Positions 1-7,218 of a stretch of DNA of 15,340 nt are shown piece after piece (within the stretch, counting starts at the first letter, position 1; every line of letters begins with the position of its first letter). Origin of the DNA: an uncultured Phascolarctobacterium sp. (lineage in GTDB: Bacteria > Bacillota > Negativicutes > Acidaminococcales > Acidaminococcaceae); assembly GCF_900753045.1 (NCBI RefSeq), contig NZ_CAADXO010000036.1, positions 1 through 15,340 of the forward strand, written 5' to 3'. Made by a program: the position numbers and the translations under genes. Below the pieces are notes generated by a model. That model did not search any database and was not told the origin of the DNA. It worked only from the letters and a program-made list of their open reading frames with translations.

Positions 1-21
1 ATCCAGCTGAGCTACTGAGAC
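1..21 (-). tRNA. tRNA, 5' fragment cut by window edge
   Basis: Read on the minus strand, these 21 bases are the first 21 positions of a tRNA. They comprise a seven-base acceptor strand, then TA at positions 8-9, the D-stem strand GCTC, A14 and the invariant GG of the D loop. The anticodon lies outside the window, so the isotype cannot be named. The gene lies 23 bases downstream of the tRNA-Arg-like element at 45-114 and is probably transcribed from the same promoter at 167-195. Confidence 0.8.
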
Positions 22-44
22 ATTTTTAAGATTTATGCAATTTT

Positions 45-114
45 TACTGCTCGAAGGAATCGAACAATCTGCCGCTTAGGAGGCGGTTGCTCTATCCTAC
101 TGAGCTACGGAACC
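45..114 (-). pseudogene. tRNA-Arg(CCU)-like gene with degenerate 3' half
   Basis: The minus strand reads as a good tRNA from the 5' end to the anticodon stem. It has acceptor strand GGTTCCG, T8 and A9, a four-pair GCTC/GAGC D stem, the D-loop GG, and an anticodon loop CTCCTAA giving anticodon CCU (arginine, AGG codon). After the anticodon stem it breaks down. If the T loop is TTCGATT, the variable region is only about one base. The T stem then keeps three of five pairs. The 3' acceptor strand (GAGCAGT) cannot pair with GGTTCCG; a functional partner would be CGGAACC. I infer a decayed or recombined tRNA gene. It still sits directly behind a strong promoter and ahead of another tRNA. An unusual but functional RNA is possible and cannot be excluded from sequence alone. 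Confidence 0.65.
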
Positions 115-166
115 ATAACAACAGCTCAGGCAAAACTCAAGCCATTCTACCCAAGCTGTATTAAAT

Positions 167-195
167 ATTATACCGCAAAAACAAAATACTGGCAA
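167..195 (-). promoter_or_regulatory. Sigma-A-type promoter of the tRNA unit
   Basis: On the minus strand there is a -35 box TTGCCA (190-195), a 17-base spacer and a perfect -10 box TATAAT (167-172). Transcription would start near 160, leaving a leader of about 45 bases before the tRNA-Arg-like element at 114. The leader carries six-base arms ACAGCT and AGCTGT that could form a small hairpin. Confidence 0.8.
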
Positions 196-210
196 TGAGG
201 AAACGGCAAG

Positions 211-819
211 TTATACGTCAGCAAGCTTCTCCTCTTTTTCCTTTGCCAAAAACTCCGCCACAGCAGGCAGATTATCAAAAATAAACTGCTGCGCTGCCTG
301 CGGATAAAAGTTAATATAATAAATCTCTCCGGTTGCTTGTCTTACACGCTTTTCGGTAACAATACCCAACGCAGAACCCTTTTCTGTCGGAATTTTATTG
401 CGCCCATCCTCGGGCAACTGCAGATAACCGGTATTTTCCAACCATCTGCCAAGCTCCACCGTAGTAAGATTATGCATTTCCTTATCTGCAAAGGTATCAT
501 TAATATATTTTACAAGCTTTGTGATATTGGTAGCTTCAGTCATAGGCTGCAGCCTGCTCAGGTCATCCTGCTCCACAACAAAGCTGCTTTTAACTGCCTT
601 AGGAGTTTTGGGTGCAACCTTAAAGCTCGTGCTCTGCGACACCAGATTCATAATCTTGCCGTAAACAGCAATAACCTCTGCGGCATCGGCAAGCGCCTCC
701 TGTACCTGCGCGCTCTGCACAACCTCCAGCGACAGCTTCTCTTCGGCAAAAGGATGTCTGTTTTGGCTCATACGGTGAATAACATTGTAAGCATTGCGTA
801 ATTTGTTGATATCCAGCAT
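211..819 (-). CDS. Hypothetical protein with winged-helix-like C-terminal half
   Basis: I do not recognise this 202-residue protein. It has no signal peptide or membrane segment and is rich in charged residues, so it is probably cytoplasmic. The N-terminal third is helical. A Lys/Pro/Val-rich linker follows at about residues 68-80. The second half resembles a helix-turn-helix or winged-helix region: a TTVELGRWLENTGYL-like helix pair, then a PTEKGSALGI strand-turn and strands with GEIYYINFY. That pattern recalls the DNA-binding C-terminal regions of phage antirepressor-type proteins, but this is an impression, not a family assignment. I chose the ATG at 819 because AGGAG lies eight bases upstream. 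The ATG at 825 has only two bases between it and AGGAG. It lies downstream of the terminator at 857-890, and I found no clear promoter of its own. Confidence 0.75.
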   Translation of the reverse strand: MLDINKLRNAYNVIHRMSQNRHPFAEEKLSLEVVQSAQVQEALADAAEVIAVYGKIMNLVSQSTSFKVAPKTPKAVKSSFVVEQDDLSRLQPMTEATNITKLVKYINDTFADKEMHNLTTVELGRWLENTGYLQLPEDGRNKIPTEKGSALGIVTEKRVRQATGEIYYINFYPQAAQQFIFDNLPAVAEFLAKEKEEKLADV

Positions 820-856
820 CTGCATTTCTCCTATTCTTCACACAATTTTTATAAAC

Positions 857-890
857 AAAAAGGCAGACTCTGCTAAATCAAGAGTCTGCC
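857..890 (-). terminator. Rho-independent terminator after the 907-1245 gene
   Basis: A perfect ten-pair stem is formed by GGCAGACTCT (862-871) and AGAGTCTGCC (881-890) around a nine-base loop. It is followed on the minus strand by a run of five T (857-861). It lies 16 bases after the stop codon of the 112-residue gene upstream. Confidence 0.9.
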
Positions 891-906
891 CTAAAATAAT
901 CAGCAA

Positions 907-1245
907 TTAATGTGCCTCTGCCAGCACATCAGCGGCAATATCGTCCGCCATTCCCGGAGGCATGCTCCATTCCACACGCACGCCGGTCTTACCCCAAAGA
1001 CGGGTGAGCGCTACCTGAAACGCCTCCATACTGGAAAGCGGCTCCAGCGTTATGGTAGCAAAATCACGGATAGTATCACCCTGCGGTACATCCAGACTCA
1101 ACGGAGTTGCCAAGTACTTCTCGACAGCAGCCTTGGCTTCGGCAACAGCCTCCGGCAAGGTTACTACGGCAGTTTTATCCGCTTCGTTATATTCTACATA
1201 GCCATAATGGCAATTATAATTCAAGGTTACAGCATAATTACTCAT
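907..1245 (-). CDS. Hypothetical small protein
   Basis: This is a 112-residue protein of unknown function. It has no signal peptide, membrane helix or cysteine metal cluster. The N-terminal part suggests beta strands (SNYAVTLNYNCHYGYVEY, then TAVVTLPEA). An Ala/Glu-rich helix follows at about residues 33-47, then further strands and an acidic C-terminal tail. The start at 1245 is supported by GAGGGGG about seven bases upstream. The gene stands alone: its own promoter is at 1273-1301 and its own terminator at 857-890, so it is expressed independently of ppk1. The clean transcription signals make it a real gene even though its role is unknown. Confidence 0.8.
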   Translation of the reverse strand: MSNYAVTLNYNCHYGYVEYNEADKTAVVTLPEAVAEAKAAVEKYLATPLSLDVPQGDTIRDFATITLEPLSSMEAFQVALTRLWGKTGVRVEWSMPPGMADDIAADVLAEAH

Positions 1246-1272
1246 TTCAATCCCCCTCTGCTCTTGTTACTA

Positions 1273-1301
1273 ATTATAGCAACTTAAGCACATAATATCA
1301 A
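1273..1301 (-). promoter_or_regulatory. Sigma-A-type promoter of the 112-residue gene
   Basis: On the minus strand there is a -35 box TTGATA (1296-1301), a 17-base spacer and a -10 box TATAAT (1273-1278). Transcription would start near 1266, giving a leader of about 20 bases that contains the ribosome binding site. Confidence 0.8.
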
Positions 1302-1377
1302 TATAAGGATTTAAGCAAGCAATTAAAATATAAGTCTTTTTTAGCTCATAATCCTTGATAAATATAATGCGGCACTA

Positions 1378-3480
1378 TTATCTGCGGCTGAATACAGGCT
1401 GCAAACGTTTTTCCATCGGCAACTTATCGGCAGTCACCGCCAGCTGCGCCATCTCGTACAAGGTGCTTTGTGCGCTCACAGGCTCCAGCTTGTTGCGTAC
1501 ACGGCGATAGGTACCGTTGGACTGCATCATATGCGCGCCCACGTTATCGCGCAGATACAAGTCGAGCAGCGCCTTAATGCGACTGATATGCTCCTCTGTT
1601 TCTACCGGGAAGAACAGCTCTACGCGGTCATTAAGGTTACGCGGCATCCAGTCGGCACTGGAAAGATACAGTTGCTCCTCGCCGCCGTTGGCAAACCAGA
1701 AGATACGGCTGTGCTCCAGCTGACGGCCTACAATGCTGCGGACCGTAATATTGTCGCTGATGCCCTCGATGCCCGTGCGCAGGCCGCAGATACCGCGCAC
1801 AATCAGGTCAATATGCACGCCTGCGGCAGAAGCCTCGTACAGCTTCTGGATTACGGGCTGGTCAATCAGCGAGTTCATCTTGGCGATGATATGGCCCTCA
1901 CGACCGGCACGCACCATAGCAATTTCATTATCAATCAGCGCGTAAATCTTCTCGCGCAGTCCCAGCGGTGCCATAACCAGCTTGTTCCAAACCGGCGGCT
2001 CGCTGTAGCCGCTGAGCAGGTTGAAGAACGCCGAAGCATCGCTGCCGAACTCATCGTTCGCCGTCATCAGGCCAAGGTCGGTGTATAATTTTGCGGTGCT
2101 GTCGTTGTAGTTGCCTGTGCCCAGATGCAGATAACGCTTAATGCCGTTATCCTCCTTGCGCACGATAAGAATAATTTTGGCATGCGTCTTTAAGCCTACC
2201 AAGCCGTAGATAACGTGGCAGCCTGCTTTTTCCAGACGACGCGCCCAAAGAATATTGTTTTCCTCATCGAAACGCGCCTTCAGCTCTACCAGTACCGTTA
2301 CCTGCTTGCCGTTTTCCGCAGCACGCGCCAGCGCAGCAACGATAGGACTGTTGCCGCTCACACGGTACAGAGTCTGCTTAATCGCCAGCACCTGCGGGTC
2401 ATCGGCAGCATCGCTCACCAGCTTAACTACCGGGTCAAAGCTTTCATAGGGGTGATGCAGCAAAATATCATTTTCACGGATAGCGGCAAACAAATCGCTG
2501 TCATCCGGCAGCTCCAGTGGACGCTGCGGCACAAATGGCTCATACAGCCACGGCCACATGCCCTTCATACCGATAAATTTAAAGAAGCAGGTCGGGTCCA
2601 GAGGTCCGTTGATTTCATAGACCTCCATCTCTGTAACATCCAGATTTTCCTCGAGGAATTTTTTAATTCGATTGTTATTCGTTTTGAAGATTTCCAAACG
2701 AACCGCAGCGCCGCGCTTACGCTTACGCAGCGATTCCTCAACTTCCTTCATCAGGTCAACGCTGTCATCCTCTTCCAAGTCAAGGTCACTGTCACGCGTT
2801 ACTCTGAAGGACACCATATCCAGAATATGGCAGCCTTTGAACAGATCATGGCAATGGCTGGCAATAATATCCTCCAAAAATACGAAGGTACGCTTGCCCT
2901 CAGGCTCAACCTCCACAATGCGGTCCAGCACGCTCGGCACCTGAATCAGGCCCATGCTGTGCTCGCCGTCGGCCTTAATCAGCTCAACAGCAAGGTTCAG
3001 AGTTTTATTGGCCAAAAACGGGAAGGGACGCGAAGCATCTACCGCCATCGGCGTCAATACCGGGAAAACTACCTCACGGTAATATTCCTCCAGCCAGTCC
3101 TTGCCCAGCTCGCTCAAATCCTTAACACGACGGAAATGCAGCTTCACCGCATCCATTTCTGCCATCAGCGCAATCAGCGATTTTGTCTGAGTGCGCACCT
3201 GCTCATGCGCTGCCTGCGAAATAGCCACCAGCTGCTCATGCACCGACATGCCGGAGGCATCGCGCTTTTCTACACCACTGTCAAAATTGCTCCACAAACC
3301 GGCTACACGCACCATAAAAAATTCATCAAGGTTAGAAGCCGAAATGGCGATAAACTTCAGGCGCTCCAGAAGCGGCGTTTCTTTAACCATTGCTTCCTTC
3401 AGCACGCGCAGATTAAATTTCAGCCAGCTAAGCTCGCGGTTATAAAAATACTCAGGCTTTGTCAAATCTAATTTTCCCAT
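1378..3480 (-). CDS. ppk1: Polyphosphate kinase 1
   Basis: This enzyme reversibly transfers the terminal phosphate of ATP onto inorganic polyphosphate. At 700 residues it has the full family length (about 690-720). The four Ppk domains can be followed: an N-terminal domain starting NRELSWLKFNLRVL, a head domain, and two phospholipase-D-like C-terminal domains. The autophosphorylated histidine lies in KTHAK (H433) and the second conserved histidine in EHSRIFWF (H590). The metal- and phosphate-binding arginines in TLYR (R373) and KARFDEENN (R403) are present. All of these fall where the Escherichia coli enzyme has H435, H592, R375 and R405. The ATG at 3480 overlaps the upstream TGA by one base. 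A GTG at 3483 would add one residue. This overlap implies translational coupling to the Ppx-like gene. I see no convincing terminator in the 76 bases after the stop. Confidence 0.97.
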   Translation of the reverse strand: MGKLDLTKPEYFYNRELSWLKFNLRVLKEAMVKETPLLERLKFIAISASNLDEFFMVRVAGLWSNFDSGVEKRDASGMSVHEQLVAISQAAHEQVRTQTKSLIALMAEMDAVKLHFRRVKDLSELGKDWLEEYYREVVFPVLTPMAVDASRPFPFLANKTLNLAVELIKADGEHSMGLIQVPSVLDRIVEVEPEGKRTFVFLEDIIASHCHDLFKGCHILDMVSFRVTRDSDLDLEEDDSVDLMKEVEESLRKRKRGAAVRLEIFKTNNNRIKKFLEENLDVTEMEVYEINGPLDPTCFFKFIGMKGMWPWLYEPFVPQRPLELPDDSDLFAAIRENDILLHHPYESFDPVVKLVSDAADDPQVLAIKQTLYRVSGNSPIVAALARAAENGKQVTVLVELKARFDEENNILWARRLEKAGCHVIYGLVGLKTHAKIILIVRKEDNGIKRYLHLGTGNYNDSTAKLYTDLGLMTANDEFGSDASAFFNLLSGYSEPPVWNKLVMAPLGLREKIYALIDNEIAMVRAGREGHIIAKMNSLIDQPVIQKLYEASAAGVHIDLIVRGICGLRTGIEGISDNITVRSIVGRQLEHSRIFWFANGGEEQLYLSSADWMPRNLNDRVELFFPVETEEHISRIKALLDLYLRDNVGAHMMQSNGTYRRVRNKLEPVSAQSTLYEMAQLAVTADKLPMEKRLQPVFSRR

Positions 3481-5030
3481 CACTTATTCACCCGTTCCAA
3501 AATAGGTTCAATACCAAAAACTTCCTCAAAGAAAGTTGATTTATCATCAAACGTCCAGATTTCCAACGTCAAATCCTCTTTACTTGCTGCCAGAACCTTC
3601 AGCTTATTATCCTTCAGCGTTACAGTGCAGCTGTGGATTTTTTGCATATAGCTGCGGTCCAGAGCATCAGCCAGGCGCACAATGGCAGCCAGCTTAGCTA
3701 CAACCGGCACCAGCTCCTTTTCCACATGCGGAGCAAGCGTATTGGTCTTGTCAAACAGTCTGTTGGCATGATAATACGACGCCAGCGCTACAATTTTCTT
3801 ATCCTTCTCGCTCAGGCCGATAATATCCGTAGACATAATCAGCTGATATGTATAGATAGAGTGACTGCGCATGCAGATGTATTTGCCTATATCATGCAAA
3901 ATGCAGGTTGCACGCAAAAGCAGGCGCTCATGCTCACCCATGCCGTAAGCCTTGGCAATCTTATCGAAAATAATCAGCGACAGGCGCTCCACCTGCTGGG
4001 CATGCTTCTTGTCATACAGATAACGGCTGCCGATGGTATGGAAAAGGCTGATAAGCTCCTGCTCCAGCTCCTTGCGCATTACAGGATTCGTTTTATTGCC
4101 GATATGCAGCAGCTGGATGCCGTCGATAAAGCGGTCTGCCGTAATAATAATTTCCTTGGCGGGAATCAGATGCAGCAGCTGTTCATAAAGCAGCACCGTA
4201 GGCAGTACAAGCTCCGCAACATTTTCCGGCAACTTATACACCTGAATAAGCTGCGGCAGGCTCATCTGACGCATGCTGTCGAAAAAGGCATGGAAATCCG
4301 CTGCCTTGATGCGATGCACCTTCTGCTGCTCATCCAGCCCCAGCATACGCAGCAAAAGCTCGGTTTCTGTACCGGAAAGCACCAGATAACGCACCTTGCT
4401 GTCACCCAGCTCGCTTCTTACCGGGCCGATTGTACTGCTTAAAAATTCCGTCAGCGCCTTGTTAAAATGCATGCTTTCACGACGGTTGCGCTCAAAGCTT
4501 TCCTTAATGCGGATAATACCGATGTGGAAATTGCCCTGATAGCAGATTTTTTCATCGCGCACCAGCGTTACACCCAAGCCGCCGGAGGAAATATCCATCA
4601 TCAGCATGCCCTCACGCTCGGTAGAAATTTTTTCTGCCTTCAGCGTATTACGAATGGCCACAAATTTGGTATAAATCTCCTTCGGCATATCAACAACATC
4701 GACCACAAGACCGGTTTTGTTATAAATCTGATCCAGCAGAAAGACCTGATTGCTGGCCTCACGCACAGCAGTGGTCGCCTGCATAACATATTCCTCTACC
4801 CCGTATTCCTTCATCAGGCGCTTGAAGCCGATAAGGATTTCGCAGATTTCTGAAACCAGCGGAAAAGGAATTATTTTATTTTTAAAAGTTGCCTCACCCA
4901 GGCGAATGCGTCGGTTGCAGCACTCAATAATCTTATACCTTTCGGTATTGTGATATTCGGTAATCTGCATACTGAGCATCTCCGAGCCTAGATGAATAGC
5001 AGCAAAGGTTGTGTAATTTTTACGCTTCAT
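3480..5030 (-). CDS. Ppx/GppA-like HD protein with eroded phosphate-binding loops
   Basis: This 516-residue protein has the Ppx/GppA architecture: an actin-like two-lobe fold at about 1-305 and a C-terminal HD domain at about 335-480. It aligns with the divergent neighbour at 5245-6777. The catalytic glutamate (E118 in PKEIY) and the aspartate D146 are kept. The first phosphate loop, DIGSNS in active enzymes, reads HLGSEM. The DLGGGSTE loop reads DISSGGLG. The GVGGT loop reads VLSGT, and the ERxDI motif is lost. The HD residues look intact (H343, H379-D380, H390, H421, D455). I infer a protein that still binds a ligand but may not hydrolyse polyphosphate or pppGpp efficiently, possibly a regulator of Ppk1. 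The start at 5030 has GGAGG eight bases upstream. The stop overlaps the ppk1 start. Family membership is sure; loss of activity is inference. Confidence 0.9.
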   Translation of the reverse strand: MKRKNYTTFAAIHLGSEMLSMQITEYHNTERYKIIECCNRRIRLGEATFKNKIIPFPLVSEICEILIGFKRLMKEYGVEEYVMQATTAVREASNQVFLLDQIYNKTGLVVDVVDMPKEIYTKFVAIRNTLKAEKISTEREGMLMMDISSGGLGVTLVRDEKICYQGNFHIGIIRIKESFERNRRESMHFNKALTEFLSSTIGPVRSELGDSKVRYLVLSGTETELLLRMLGLDEQQKVHRIKAADFHAFFDSMRQMSLPQLIQVYKLPENVAELVLPTVLLYEQLLHLIPAKEIIITADRFIDGIQLLHIGNKTNPVMRKELEQELISLFHTIGSRYLYDKKHAQQVERLSLIIFDKIAKAYGMGEHERLLLRATCILHDIGKYICMRSHSIYTYQLIMSTDIIGLSEKDKKIVALASYYHANRLFDKTNTLAPHVEKELVPVVAKLAAIVRLADALDRSYMQKIHSCTVTLKDNKLKVLAASKEDLTLEIWTFDDKSTFFEEVFGIEPILERVNK

Positions 5031-5045
5031 TAACTAAGCCTCCAA

Positions 5046-5062
5046 AACAGTATGTTACTGTT
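5046..5062. promoter_or_regulatory. Perfect 17-base palindrome, candidate operator
   Basis: Seven-base arms AACAGTA and TACTGTT flank a three-base centre (TGT). The site lies 15 bases before the start codon of the Ppx-like/ppk1 operon and just ahead of its ribosome binding site (around 5039-5043). It could be a repressor site or a small leader hairpin. No regulator is encoded nearby. Confidence 0.5.
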
Positions 5063-5081
5063 ATAATTCGGGTTTCTTAAC

Positions 5082-5160
5082 AAAAATCCTGCGAAAAAAT
5101 CAAAATTATACAGTAATTTAACAAGTTAACACGAATTTTACTTTTTCACGCAGGATTTTT
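5082..5160. repeat. Long imperfect hairpin between divergent ppx genes
   Basis: The outer arms AAAAATCCTGCG (5082-5093) and CGCAGGATTTTT (5149-5160) pair over 12 bases. Pairing continues inward as AAAAA (5094-5098) with TTTTT (5142-5146), then AAAATT (5102-5107) with AATTTT (5134-5139), with small bulges. The loop itself carries TTAAC-AA-GTTAA (5118-5129). Each side ends in a T run on its own strand, so it resembles a terminator in both directions, yet no gene ends here. It could be an attenuator in one of the leaders or a structured regulatory site. The rest of the 214-base gap shows a TATAAT at 5176-5181 on the plus strand without a good -35 box. I found no convincing minus-strand promoter. 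Confidence 0.75.
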
Positions 5161-5244
5161 TCAGGTTATGGGTAATATAATAAATATATCGTTAAAATAG
5201 AATAATCGGAGTTTATAGAAACACCCCACAAGGAGAAAAGGAAA

Positions 5245-6777
5245 ATGCAACGAATCGCAATTATTGACATCGGCTCTAACTCGGCCCGGCTTGTTATCAG
5301 CCATATTTATAAGAATGGTGCTTATAATATGGTCTATAACCAAAAAGAAGCCTTGCGCCTCAGTCAGAAGGTCGACGAAAAAAACATGCTTACAGAAGTA
5401 GCCTTCAGCAGCACCATCGAAACCATGAAAAGCTTTGCCTACATGTGCAAAATTTATCAGGCTGACAAAACTATTGCCGTTGCTACCGCAGCCATCCGTA
5501 ACGCTGCCAACGGTGCCGAGCTTGTCGCACGCGTTGCCGAGGAAACAGGCATCCAGCTGCACATCATCTCCGGCAATACCGAAGCCTACATCAGCTACCT
5601 TGGCGTTATCAACACCCTCAACGTCAAGGACGGCATCATCTTCGACTTGGGTGGTGGCAGTACCGAGCTGATTCTGTTCAAGAACCGTAAAATTTTAGAT
5701 AGCGTGTCCCTGCCCATCGGTGCAGTCAATACCACCTCCATGTTCAATACCCGTAACGTCATGCCCGCTAATGTTTTCGGCGATGTCAGCTTTTTTATCA
5801 TGAGCCGTCTGGAAAAGTACCCTTGGCTCAAGCAGGACGGACTGCCTCTCATCGGCGTCGGCGGTACTGCACGTACGGTAGCTAAAATCATCCAGCGCGA
5901 AAAGAAATATCCTGCAACCAAAATCCACAACTACTCATATACTATGCAAACATATCGCAGCTTCTTCAACAGATTGCGTAATACAAATTTAGAGCAGCGC
6001 AAAAAAATTTCCGGCCTCAGCAGTGAGCGCAGTGATATTATTTTGGCCGGCAGCAGCATCATCAGCTGCCTTTTGGAGGCAACAGGTGCGAAAAAGCTCA
6101 TAACCTCCGGCTGCGGCCTGCGCGAAGGCCTGTTCTTCGATTATTATTCCAAGGAAAATCACGTGCCCATTATAGCGAAGGATATTCTCGCCATGAGCAG
6201 GGAAAATGTGTTAAACCTATATGAACCCGACCAGCAGCATTCCAGGCACATCACCCATCTGGCCTTATCTATGTTTGACGGTTGGAGCGAGCTGCACGGC
6301 GTGCGCAAAAATTACCGCCGTCTGCTGGAAACCGCTGCACTTTTACATGACATCGGCATTACCATCAACTTCTACAGCCACGCACGTCACAGTGCCTATA
6401 TGATTTTAAATGCCAAGCTCTTCGGCCTGACGCACAAGGAGCAGGTTATCACGGCAGCTATCGCCGGCTGGCATAACGGCGTTTCCAAAAACTATTTCAA
6501 GGACCGTTTCTACAAGGAATTGCTTAGCGACGCCAACTGGAAAACCATAAACAAGCTGGCACTGCTGCTGGCCTTGGCCGAAAGCCTTGATTATACGGAA
6601 ACATCCCAGATTCATGTTATCGAACCGGGCATCAGCAAAAAGAATGCTACCTTAAAGCTCTATGCTCAAGGCATTCCCAGTATCGAAATGCATCAGATTC
6701 AGGATCATCTTTCATGGTTCAAAAAGACCTTCGGCGTAGAGCTGAAGGTGCAGCTGGCAACAGCCGCAGAAAAATAA
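5245..6777 (+). CDS. ppx: Exopolyphosphatase, Ppx/GppA family with HD domain
   Basis: This 510-residue enzyme is predicted to remove terminal phosphate from polyphosphate and possibly from pppGpp. All actin-like ATPase-fold motifs are canonical: IDIGSNSARLVI with D8; ATAAIRNA at 80-87; the catalytic glutamate E113 in SGNTEAY; FDLGGGSTEL with D134 and the glycine loop 136-141; LPIGAVN; GVGGTART at 204-211; and SSERSDIILAG at about 259-269. A C-terminal HD domain follows, with H368-D369, H379 and H410. The ribosome binding site AAGGAG precedes the ATG at 5245. It is the only plus-strand gene in the window and is divergent from the Ppx-like/ppk1 operon, opposing synthesis with breakdown. Family membership is certain. 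Substrate preference (polyphosphate or pppGpp) cannot be read from sequence. Confidence 0.93.
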   Translation: MQRIAIIDIGSNSARLVISHIYKNGAYNMVYNQKEALRLSQKVDEKNMLTEVAFSSTIETMKSFAYMCKIYQADKTIAVATAAIRNAANGAELVARVAEETGIQLHIISGNTEAYISYLGVINTLNVKDGIIFDLGGGSTELILFKNRKILDSVSLPIGAVNTTSMFNTRNVMPANVFGDVSFFIMSRLEKYPWLKQDGLPLIGVGGTARTVAKIIQREKKYPATKIHNYSYTMQTYRSFFNRLRNTNLEQRKKISGLSSERSDIILAGSSIISCLLEATGAKKLITSGCGLREGLFFDYYSKENHVPIIAKDILAMSRENVLNLYEPDQQHSRHITHLALSMFDGWSELHGVRKNYRRLLETAALLHDIGITINFYSHARHSAYMILNAKLFGLTHKEQVITAAIAGWHNGVSKNYFKDRFYKELLSDANWKTINKLALLLALAESLDYTETSQIHVIEPGISKKNATLKLYAQGIPSIEMHQIQDHLSWFKKTFGVELKVQLATAAEK

Positions 6778-6782
6778 AAATT

Positions 6783-6827
6783 CAGCAGCCTCAGTATACG
6801 CTTGCGTATGCCAAGGCTGCTGTTTTT
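6783..6827. terminator. Bidirectional terminator between ppx and the toxin gene
   Basis: CAGCAGCCT (6783-6791) pairs with AGGCTGCTG (6814-6822). A second inner stem, ATACGC with GCGTAT, lies in the loop. A T run follows on the plus strand from 6823, ending the exopolyphosphatase transcript. On the minus strand the same structure follows the toxin stop codon and runs into a T-rich stretch, so it can end both converging transcripts. Confidence 0.9.
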
Positions 6828-7218
6828 ATTTTGCTCCATATTTTTCTGTTTCTTCCTGAATGTAATGTGTTGTTAAGTCAAAGATTTCATCCTCAAGCTG
6901 CTTGCGTAATATTTTTTGCCAATTGCGTCTGCTGTACAGAAAGCGTAAAACGTACACTGTCTTTTCATCCTCCCGCACGATGTAAAACAGCAGATAATTG
7001 TTTACCGGCACGAATCTGATTTCCCATACTCTCAGGAAATCATCATTGCATATAGGGTACTTAGTCGGGAAAAATGACAAATCCTTAATAGCTTCATGCA
7101 ATTTTTTAGCAAGACCGGCAGCAGCCTTCTGATTATATAATTCGTATTTGATATAAGCTTCAGCCTTATAATAATCCTGCTCAGCAATTTGGGTTACTTC
7201 CACATTGTAATAAATCAT
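6826..7218 (-). CDS. RelE/ParE-type toxin
   Basis: This 130-residue protein has the RelE/ParE pattern: an N-terminal strand (NVEVTQIAEQDYYKA), two helices (about 17-48, with AAAGLAKKLHEAI), then strands around IRFVPVNNYLLFYIV and VYVLRFLYSRRNW. The final RFLYSRRNW stretch is the usual place of the basic and aromatic active-site residues of RelE-like ribonucleases. ParE-like gyrase inhibitors share the fold, so the target is not settled. It overlaps the antitoxin by four bases (ATGA), the usual coupling. An additional acidic helical tail of about 25 residues after RRNW makes it longer than the typical 90-105 residues. Its stop codon sits beside the shared terminator. Confidence 0.88.
   Translation of the reverse strand: MIYYNVEVTQIAEQDYYKAEAYIKYELYNQKAAAGLAKKLHEAIKDLSFFPTKYPICNDDFLRVWEIRFVPVNNYLLFYIVREDEKTVYVLRFLYSRRNWQKILRKQLEDEIFDLTTHYIQEETEKYGAK

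Noticed and set aside
1302..1377. Possible terminator after ppk1 from AAGGATT/AATCCTT arms
   Set aside because: The arms are only seven bases long and about 40 bases apart, and there is no T run next to the structure.
2215..3471. Long open frame of 418 codons on the plus strand opposite ppk1
   Set aside because: It lies wholly inside a certain ppk1 gene, has no recognisable domain and no ribosome binding site. Its composition is that of a reverse-strand shadow.
3633..4442. Open frame of 269 codons opposite the Ppx-like gene
   Set aside because: It is a shadow of a well-supported gene, with no ribosome binding site and no protein-like pattern.
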